From Strigamia acuminata (Eukaryota > Arthropoda > Chilopoda > Geophilomorpha > Linotaeniidae), in the NCBI GenBank assembly GCA_949358305.1, contig OX442319.1, positions 14,510,001 through 14,574,000 of the forward strand: DNA of 64,000 nucleotides. Reading direction: 5' to 3'. The position numbers and the translations under genes are program-made. Below, in pieces: positions 55,667 to 64,000 of the stretch. The notes under the pieces are model-generated. The model was not told where the DNA came from and searched no databases. It saw only the letters and a program-made list of their open reading frames with translations. Within the stretch, counting starts at the first letter, position 1, and the number at the start of each line of letters is the position of its first letter.

Positions 55667-56494
55667 TATTTTTTGTGTTAATGTATTTTGCTTGTAGGTT
55701 GTTATAAAGTACGTGCCGTATGTTGGCGACAGCAAGCGGGCCATGGACGAGTACACGTCGGAGATAATGCTCGGCGGCCACAACACCATAGTCATTCATA
55801 ATACGTGCGAGGATTCCTTGCTGGCTGCACCCATCATATTGGATTTGATTATTTTGACCGATTTGTTCCAGCGCGCACGGTAACTTCAATTTAGATTTTA
55901 GAGACTGAATTAAAAATTCACTTTTCGCTTGCAATAATGGACATTAGGATAAATGAATGCAGATATTTTTGCTATTAAAAATATGTAATTGATGTGATAA
56001 AATGATGTTTAATGAGCATAAAATTGCAATCTAAAAAAAAATGCAAGTACGACGTAAATTGATGATAAGCTTAATTCTATTGCATATTGCAGCATGCAAT
56101 ACGGTAGCGACATGGAGTTCCGACCCATGCATTCAATTCTCTCAGCGCTCGGCTACTTGTTTAAAGCGCCTCTGGTTCCCCGCGGAACACCGATCGTCAA
56201 CGCTTTCTACAAACAAAGAGCGTGCATAGAAAACATTTTGAGGTAAGCTAAACATGTCGAATCGAAATGAAATTAACTCTGAAATTGACCTAATTGCCCG
56301 AATCATTTAGAGCATTCCTGGGATTGGCTCCGATCAATCACATGAAATTGGAGCACAAGATTCGGACTGGTGCCGCCACTAAATCCACCGAAATAGTGGA
56401 ATCCGTGGACGCCAAGAGGAAAACGCCGACTGCGACACATTTAAACGAACTCTATCCCGCCAAAATGGTGGATGTGGAGGGAGTGTCCGCTTAA
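52950..56494 (+). CDS. Inositol-3-phosphate synthase (myo-inositol-1-phosphate synthase)
   Basis: NAD-dependent conversion of glucose-6-phosphate to 1D-myo-inositol-3-phosphate, the committed step of inositol synthesis, cytosolic. Eight coding exons in phase: 52950-53063, 53134-53295, 53826-54362, 55203-55445, 55518-55598, 55698-55879, 56093-56242, 56311-56494, total 550 residues, normal for eukaryotic Ino1/Isyna1. The dinucleotide motif GWGGNNGST is at 63-71. Family blocks [49 protein letters not shown] and [13 protein letters not shown] are intact. Exon 3 ends LEGG in phase 0 and the conserved block resumes with CAYLNG after an 840-bp intron holding repeats. AATAAA at 56542. The next gene starts only 336 bp downstream. 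Confidence 0.95.
54595..54790. repeat. Imperfect palindrome in synthase intron 3
   Basis: AAGAGGATTTACCCGATTTA on the left mirrors TAAATCGGGTAAATGCTCTT on the right. The arms keep partial pairing towards a centre near 54,690. Probably a small fold-back element. Confidence 0.65.
55099..55118. repeat. (CTAT)n microsatellite
   Basis: About five CTAT units in the synthase intron 3, shortly before exon 4. Confidence 0.9.
55617..55668. repeat. (TTTC)n microsatellite
   Basis: About twelve TTTC units in synthase intron 5. They act as a pyrimidine-rich stretch ahead of the acceptor of exon 6. Confidence 0.95.
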
Positions 56495-56830
56495 TTTATA
56501 CTTAGAAGAAAAATAGTAAATTAAAATGTATTTTTATGAGAAATAAAGGTTTTAGCGTTACAAATAGCGAATTCATCTCGGAATTCACCGTGAATCGAGT
56601 TTTAAAAAAGGCGCCGGTCGAAAAGGATTGTGGGAACTCGGGCGCGCGTCATGCCCGAGTGCATTATGGGGGAAAAATGGATGTCTCTCGGGTGGAAAAG
56701 CACATTTGTGATTTCCTCCGTGTTTTTTGCGAAGAAAAATGTCATTCCGCACCGAAATGGCGTGATGAACGCCTAGACGCGAGGCCCGTCGGCCACTCAC
56801 GCGATAATTAGCCGTAACTGGAGCGAGAAA
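56495..56830. promoter_or_regulatory. Short intergenic gap with WDFY3 promoter region
   Basis: 336 bp between synthase stop and WDFY3 start. The right half (56,600-56,820) is GC-rich with CG dinucleotides and no TATA, as expected for a housekeeping promoter. The same-strand short frames here are incidental. Confidence 0.5.
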
Positions 56831-59800
56831 ATGAATATTATGAGAAAATTGTTGGTCGGGCCTCCGAGGCCGATGCCTGTAGCAAGTCCGCAGCAGAGTG
56901 CTCAGCATACAGCTCTCGGGTTGATGCATTTGAGGAAGTTGTTCTCGGAATACTCGCATCCTCAGGTGCCCTTTTCACAAAAGGAGCAGGAGGATCATCT
57001 CTACAACATGTTGCCTCTTTTTTGCAGAGTATAAATACATTTTTGTCACATTGATTTCACATTTTTTGTCTTATTGATTTTTGCCAATTGTTTGTTTCAG
57101 GTGTTTGGAAGTTGTCCTGCCAAAGATATTACGGACAAGTTTGGCGATGTGCTGGCGTTTTGTCAACAAGTAGCCAAGTTGATGGTTTCTGAAATTAGAC
57201 GGAGGGCGTCTAATCAAAGTACAGGTATATAAAATCGAAATCGAAATTGAAATCGAAATTGAAATCGAAATCGAAATCGAAATCGAGCGAATCGAAACAT
57301 CCAGTTGAATTTTTCAGTTGAATCAATTCAGTATTTTCTAGTACCAAACCCAGTAAAATTAGTAAAGCAATCATTTATTTATTCATTTAAAATGTTTTGT
57401 TTATTTTTTTTGGTAATCTGGTCAATTTAGAATGTGCACCAACTGTATTAGCCCATTTTAAGCCGCACGGTAAGCTGGTAGATATACAGAGTAGTCTGAG
57501 TTTTACGAGCGTGGCAGTTAATCTTTTTGCCGTTTTATTGTTTTAAGCGAGTACGAATTTTTTTCAATGAGAATTGAAGCAAAAGATGCTCAGAAAGCGT
57601 ATTTAGATGCCCAAATTTTAGAAGATTGGATTAAATTTCTATAAATTTACCCAAATTTAATAATATAATAATCTTTAGAATATGAAGAAATCAAATTTCT
57701 TGCCCAAATTCTAATATAAAATAAGAAGAAAACAGCCTTTTCACTTCACTTCTATCGGCGTGTTTCACTTTGTAATTTATAAACTTTTGGAATCTGAAAT
57801 TTTGAAAAGTTGGTCATTTCATGTATACAGTGGTATGCGGCTTAAAGCTGGGTAATACAATACCGTACAATTCTGCTTCTCTGGAAAGAATTAATTTCGA
57901 GTTTTGCCAAGTGGTGAAGTGTGGATTTACGCTGAGAAAATGCAATTCTGCACAGCGTGAATTGGAAAATATTGAAGCTTTTATATTTTATACGTAAAAG
58001 GCGGTGTAATTGTATTTGAATTTAGTGGATTGAAATGTTAATTGATTTGTTTTACGTAGAAGCAGCTAGCTTGGGGATAGTGAAATTCTTGGAGATCGAA
58101 AGTACTGAAGAAAGTAGCAACGGTTGGATGCTGTTGTCTACGATTAATTTGTTGGCGTCTGGAGACGAAAGTTTGATCGAAGTATGTATGAGGTTTTAAT
58201 TTAATTTAATTGCTGTGGTTTTGTTTTGTTTGATTTTTTTCTTTTCGTTTAATTTTGCTAGGTGCTGACTGCTGCGTCGTTGCCGTCGACGTTGGTCAAG
58301 TGCTTGTATTTGTTTTTCGATTTGCCGAAGTTGGACGAAGTGAAAAATCAACCGGAGCAAAGCGAATTCACTGCCGAAGAGAGGAGGATTTTATTACAGA
58401 AGATTTTTGTACAGGTAAACAATTTAATTTAATTTAATTTAATTTAAATTAATTTCATTAATTACACAAAATTTTATTTTAAAAAATCAATTTTTTATTA
58501 ATAAATACAAAAAAAAATTTAATTTTTAAACGAATTAATTTCTTACTAAAAGTTTCAATTGTGAGTGAAAATGGACATGTAGACACTTTAATTTTATATT
58601 CAGCCACCTGGCAATAATGTTTTAACTTTTAATTAAAGGTTCTGATCCGCTTGACCTCCCACACAGCTGCAGCCGAAGAATTGGCGAGGAAAGACGATTT
58701 GACGCTCTTGTTTAGTGCCACCACCAGTTGGTGCCCCCCTCACAACGTAGCGTGGAGAAAAAGTGCCGCCGAGGTGCTAATGACTCTTTCCAGGCACGGG
58801 CTCAGTCCACCAGTCATTACATACATTCATCGTGCGTGTATATCTCTTTTATTTTGTTTACGAGTACTTGCTCGCGTATAATGCAAGACATTTATAGTGT
58901 AAAGCCCAAGTATAACATAAATATAACGTAGCGTGCATCTGCATACATTTTGACATTTTGTTTTAAATAAATATTGCATTATTCAGAATGTCATGGAACG
59001 ATATTAACACTTCGTATTGTACGTATTGTACGTGGGCATTTTAGGGCTTATTTTCCTACAAAACTCGTAGTTCGCATTCTACGCGAGCATATACAGTAGT
59101 GAAAGTGATATAATAATTGTAATAATAATTGGTTTCGATAATGTGTTGATTGCAGACAAAGGATGCGTTGCCTTGTGCGTTGATAACATGCAGAGAGTGC
59201 AAGAACTGTCTCCTTTAGAAATAGTGGAAATGTTCGTGACGATCTTTTGTTTTCTCAAAGACTCTGCAGAGGTGGCGCAGACTTTGCTGGATGATTTCCG
59301 CGCGTGCCAGGGTTACATTTTTGTGTCGGAATTTCTTCTCCGATTGGAGCAGGACAAGAACGACGAAGCCAAGGAGGCGTTGAGGAACTTGGTGTTTCTC
59401 GTCGCTTCGCTCACCACGTGCGGGTTCGTCGAGTTGAAACCCAGTCAGGCGAGCACGACCGGTTCGCTGTTTCAGATCCCAGGATTTCAACTGCCGTATC
59501 CCAGTGGCCGAGGTGTGAACTGAATACAAATTGTCAAATTAGAAATACAGTCGAGCTTCGTTCTAACGAGGCTCGACTCTTAGAATGAAATGAAATGAAA
59601 TTAATTAAAATTTACAAGTTAGTGTGATTTGATTTGTTTGCTAGGAATGAGCGTTCGCAATGTGCAGGCATTCCAAGTGTTGCAGTCTGTTTTTTTGAAA
59701 TCAAACACATCTTATCTGAATAGCGTGGTTCTGGATGTCATCAGCGGTATTTACAACTCGGAAGACGCCAATTATTTCATCCTCGAGCCACAGTACGCGC

Positions 59801-62800
59801 TTTCGCAACTGGCGGAAAAAATTCATCTCAAATCGCCCGATGTTCAAGTAAGCAATTCATTTGTTTTTCTTCTTTTTTGCTCATTTATTTTTTTATTTTT
59901 TATTCTTTTTTAAATTTTATTTGCAGATGAAATTTTTTGGGTTGCTGGAATTTATTGTTTTTCATTTAAAATTTATTCCCTGTAAGGAATTTATTAGCCT
60001 GAGTCTTTTACTCAAAGCAGAGAGGTAGGCATTGAAGGTAGCCGTTGATCGCAGAGATTTGGCGAGATCTGAAGTTTATTTAGCATAAAAATTATCGACC
60101 CTACTTTGCCGACGATAAGAAGACGCATCCCAAATTTATCAGTCAATTTTTAGAAAAAAAATATTTTTTGGACGGCAAAGAGAGAGAGACATTTTTTAGA
60201 AAAAAAATGTGTTATTTTTACTGAAAATTGTTAAATTTCAATTTTTATTATTATTTTCCTAATTATTTCCTAAGCATATGACGCAGCCAAATTTTTGGTG
60301 GGCTTTTCAAAGTTAAAAGGTGCTTCTTACGGTCCGCAAAATACGGTATTTGAATGCACACTTTCTATTTGATGATAAAATGATTTTTAAATTTTTTTGT
60401 GGTTTTTAACATGAGCCGCCAAATGATTGCGATCAATGAAGCACGTTGCGCGCCCAATAAATGATAAATTTGATTTGATTTGATTTAATTTGATTTGATT
60501 TGATTTGATTTGATTTGATTTCAGTTCGTTGGAGTTTAGTATCGCTTGCATGCAAACACTACTCAAGTTCGTCAAACACAATGCTATTTTCAAAGATGTT
60601 TATCGAGAAGTGGGTTTACTCGAGGTCATAGTTACGTGTTTGCACCGATACGCCGCTCTATTAAAGGAATCTCAGAACGATAACGCCGAATCGGAAAACA
60701 AGAGCGGCCAATCCTATATTCTCGGTGCGCTAGTCATGGATGCTCTTGCGCTTATACTCAGTGGCAACTCGAGCAATGCAGGTGCGTTATTTTGTGGGAT
60801 CATTGAGTTTCGATTGAGTTTGATTTTTAATTTTTGATTTTTTAATTCTTTTTTATAGATTTGTTTCGCGAATGCGGCGGCGCTCGCTGCGCCCACAATA
60901 TGGTTCCTTATCTCGATTGCCGCCAACAAGCTTTAAACATAGTTCAGCAGCTAGTTTTGTGCAACGGGGGTGACGACGACATGGGCACGCTTCTCGCAAT
61001 GATGCACACGGCGCCTGTGGCCGCGCTCGAACTCAAAACACATATTTTAAAGGTTTTCGATCTTTGTTTTTATTTAATTTAAATTTTATCTTTTTTTTTT
61101 ATCTGTGAAAAGGCTTTGCTCACCGTTTTACGGGAGAGCCATCGAACGCGTACGGTGTTTCGTAAAGTTGGTGGATTTGTATACGTCATGTCGGTGTTAG
61201 TTTCCATGGAAGGCTGCTTATCCGCCCCTCCTAGACCTCCGTGGAACACGAGTAAGGAATTAAATGTAAAAATAAATGTAAAATTAAATTTGTTTGTTTG
61301 TTTTCTAGTTGAGGAGAAACAAATTCTAAGTTTGCTTCGCATAGTTTTGATTACATTGACCATTGCAATGCGATTTGAACCGGCAAATGCGAAATATTTC
61401 GCTCAAGAAGTAAAAGCTAGCTAAAATGTTTGTTTTATTTGTTTATTTTATGTTTTATTATGATGTTTTCAGATTTGTTACACAAGTCTGTCTGACAGTA
61501 TCCGCTTGCTGGGCTGCTTTTCGCAAACCAGCGATCTGCGCTCAGTGGAGAACTTTGTTCCGGTCAAAGACGAAGTGTTTCACAACATTTTCGTGGGCAA
61601 CAAGAGCAAAGAGGAGAAGGCGAATATACCGCGCCAACTATTCATGGTGACGACGATGATGCGAATTCTTTACGACATGGCTCTGGATGCTTTCGATCGG
61701 CCCGACACCACTTTGAATTTTGTTCCCATCTCGCCATCGCTCAAACACATTCGGTCCGTGAACGTGGACCGAAGCCCCGGGCTCAAACGGCGCGGCAACA
61801 TCCAAGCGCTTAATTTCAGCCCACCGGCCCCGGACCCCATAATCATGTACCCCGACGTGGTGGTTGGAATTTTGCATTTGCTGCCGTCGATTGTGCACGA
61901 GGACGGCAATCAGATGGCGTTTACGCTGCAGTTGTACGTGGCCGAAGTGCTGCGCTCGTTGATGAGAAGCGAACGGAATCAACAAGTGATGTGCGAGGTG
62001 GGAATGCCGAGTCAGTTGCTGGTTTTGTGCCGACCCGCACTCGAGGAGGAATCTCATTTTCTGCATCCGCCCTTGCAGTATATTTTCGAGCGCTTGTCAG
62101 CGCAGGCGTTGGAGCCCAAGGATTTGAGGTGCCCAAATTTCACACACACTTGACAAGTTTTACACGTTTTATTTTGACATTTAATTTAGAAGATTTTGGC
62201 AAATTTACACATTTTATTTTGACATTTAATTTTGAAGATTTTGACAAATTTCACACGTTTTAAACATTTAATTTTGAAGATTTTGACAAATTTCACACGT
62301 TTTAAACATTTAATTTTGAAGATTTTGACAAATTTCACACGTTTTAAACATTTAATTTTGAAGATTTTGGCAAACGTTTTCATACATTTTAGGCAGTTTA
62401 GAAATTTTAGAAATTTTGAATTTTGAATTTTGAATTTTGACAAATTGCTCTCGTTTAATTTAAATATTAAAAAAATTGTCTAATGTGTTGCAGAAACTTT
62501 TTCCGGCTGAGCAATCCTCTGTGCTGCAATCAAGAAAAGCCACCGGACGACAAGAACGGCAAAAAGGAAGGCGGACCTGTCCTCTTGACCCGAGTCAAGA
62601 CCCTCGTGTCGATGACCACTCCTCGCGACTTCCGTATGAACGGCACCGCCCTGGTTCCGCCGTTCGTCGAATTCGACATGAACATGGAAGGCTTCGGCTG
62701 TTTGTATCTGCCCAGCATCGCGCCGCAGAACGCGAGCGGTCCGTCGGTCGTGGGCTCCGGAATGGTGCGCGGCGGCATGGACGTGTCGATCGTTGGCGGC

Positions 62801-64000
62801 ATCGGCTCGGGCGATCGCATCTTTCCACCCCAGACCGGTCTTTCCTTCTCCTCGTGGATTTGCATCGAGAAATTCAGCAATCCGGGCCAAGACCCGCATT
62901 GCGTGCGTCTCTTGACTCTTGTGCGCCACATGCAGACCCGCGAAGATCATCTCATCTGTTTGAGCCTCTTGTTGTCGTCGAGGGACAAGGCGCTCATCAT
63001 CTCCACTCAAGAGACCATCTATCCGCAGAACGGACCCGCGGATTGGGAGCCCGAGACTCTGGGCGACGGCTGTGCGCGCATCTGGTGCCCGGAGTTGCTG
63101 CAGGAGAGCCAGTGGCATCACGTGGTCATTGTGCTCAGTCGGGCCGTGCTCAAGAATAGCGCCATATCAGTCTATGTGAATGGACAACTCGTCTGCAATC
63201 AAAAAGTAGGTTTTTTCTCTTTTGCATTTTTCTGGCATTTTCAACACTTCATTTTCAGTTTCACATGAATTGATTGATTGATGTTTCAGTTGCACTATCT
63301 TTCACAAAATCCCGGGGGCGGTGCGGCCAATTTGACTATAGCGGCTTCTGTCTACGGCTACATCGGTACGCCGCCGCTGTGGAGGAAAAGTTCACGGTTG
63401 GCGTGGAAACAGGGACCGTGTCTTCTTGTGGAAGAAATCCTGTCCGCGCACACTGTCGATTCGCTTCATCGTCTGGGGCCGACGTACACGGGTTGTTTGC
63501 AGGCTTCCCATTTAAACGGTGCTTTCAATTAATGTTTACATTTTTAAATTTTTACAAGTTTTAAATTTTTACAAGTTTTAAATTTTTACAAGTTTTTTAC
63601 AATTGCATTTTTCTAGGCATTGATGTGAGTGGGCCGCTGCTTTTAGAGGAGCGTGTTATTTTTGGATTGAATGCCTTAGCAATGACACAATTGACGCTGG
63701 CAAAGATACGCAAGCTGTACAGTAAAACTGACTGCAAATCAATTGCTAAACAGGTTTAATTTCGAAGAAAAAACAATTTCTAACTTGCAAGTGAATCGTG
63801 ACTATAATAAAATGCAATTTTATGTGGTTTCTAGTTGGGAATGTCATCGACGGAAAACTCGACTGCCATACGTATTTTGCATAATTCAGCCGGTCACTTT
63901 ACGGGTGCGGGTCGATGTTTGGGAGGTGTTGTTATTGGTTATCAAGGTAAAACACAATACAGAAAGAAAGAAAAGTTCCATGAACAAAACAAAAGTATTT
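56831..64000 (+). CDS. WDFY3: WDFY3/Alfy (blue cheese), N-terminal part, runs off right edge
   Basis: Very large BEACH-FYVE scaffold for selective autophagy of protein aggregates; only the first 1,328 or so codons are here. Exons in phase: 56831-57028, 57101-57224, 58060-58181, 58262-58414, 58639-58831, 59156-59512, 59645-59847, 59927-60024, 60525-60781, 60859-61052, 61113-61251, 61309-61409, 61473-62128, 62494-63205, 63290-63518, 63617-63753, 63835-63946, then an open donor. Diagnostic blocks, recalled from vertebrate WDFY3: LGLMHLRKLF, SEIRRRASN, AEEVLMT-type TSWCPPHN, SPLEIVEMF, SVRNVQAFQVLQ, FREVGLLEV-type YREVGLLEV, FRECGGARCAHN, SHRTRTVFRKVGGFVY, ERNQQVMCEVG and GQWHH-like ESQWHHVVIVL in a ConA-like segment. 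BEACH, WD40 and FYVE parts lie beyond the window. No disruption seen. Confidence 0.93.
59547..59580. repeat. Hairpin related to the mariner/pogo MITE ends
   Basis: TACAGTCGAGCTTCGTTCTA followed by ACGAGGCTCGACT forms a tight palindrome in a WDFY3 intron. It resembles the TIR of the MITE at 19724-19835. Confidence 0.6.
60468..60522. repeat. (TTTGA)n pentanucleotide repeat
   Basis: About ten TTTGA units end directly at the acceptor of WDFY3 exon 60525. Confidence 0.9.
62140..62370. repeat. About 48-bp tandem repeat in a WDFY3 intron
   Basis: About four to five units built on TTTAATTTTGAAGATTTTGA, CAAATTTCACACGTTTTAAA lie between exons 61473-62128 and 62494-63205. Confidence 0.85.

Overview
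The window is invertebrate (metazoan) nuclear DNA. The evidence is intron-rich genes with GT-AG and a few GC-AG introns, an AT-rich background, many transposons of several superfamilies, and animal-specific genes (DEG/ENaC channel, RGK GTPase, cGMP-dependent kinase, WDFY3/Alfy). A protostome, possibly an arthropod, is my guess; the sequence alone does not fix the taxon. All gene models were joined by hand from conserved splice sites, reading phase and recalled family motifs, so boundaries are firm where phase and paralogue agree and otherwise approximate.

Layout. (1) 1-5.5 kb and 17.9-23.0 kb, minus strand: two paralogous genes for an unusual DEG/ENaC protein in which two complete channel units are fused. 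One long exon runs from TM2 of the first unit through a basic linker into TM1 of the second. Unit 2 looks decayed in copy A, and its TM2 exon is interrupted by a MITE in copy B, which also lacks a recognisable first exon. (2) 6.5-17.4 kb: a complete Ty3/gypsy-type LTR retrotransposon with apparently identical LTRs, a 4-bp target duplication, gag, pol joined to gag by a textbook -1 frameshift site, and a third ORF that is not an envelope. (3) 24.4-29.7 kb, plus strand: a secreted glycine-rich repeat protein and an RGK-family GTPase. (4) 30.0-37.8 kb: a transposon cluster with an intact autonomous Mutator-like element (9-bp target duplication), a hAT MITE, and a hAT remnant carrying a nested non-autonomous Mutator-like element. 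(5) 37.8-44.6 kb: a direct tandem duplication of about 2.2 kb, each copy carrying an NNMT/INMT-type methyltransferase gene, with a DIRS-like reverse-transcriptase fragment and simple repeats between them. (6) 46.2-52.2 kb: a complete cGMP-dependent protein kinase I gene with two alternative first coding exons. (7) 52.9-56.5 kb: complete inositol-3-phosphate synthase. (8) 56.8 kb to the right edge: the first 1,328 codons or so of WDFY3/blue cheese.

The housekeeping genes on the right form a compact same-strand cluster with short intergenic gaps. The left two thirds is dominated by duplications and transposons. The points I consider most novel are the fused double DEG/ENaC channel, the retrotransposon's extra zinc-knuckle ORF with its frameshift element, and a strongly recurrent palindrome TACCGGTA. 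Two of its ten copies differ between the duplicated methyltransferase segments by exactly one extra TA plus CCGG, as expected of a transposon excision scar.
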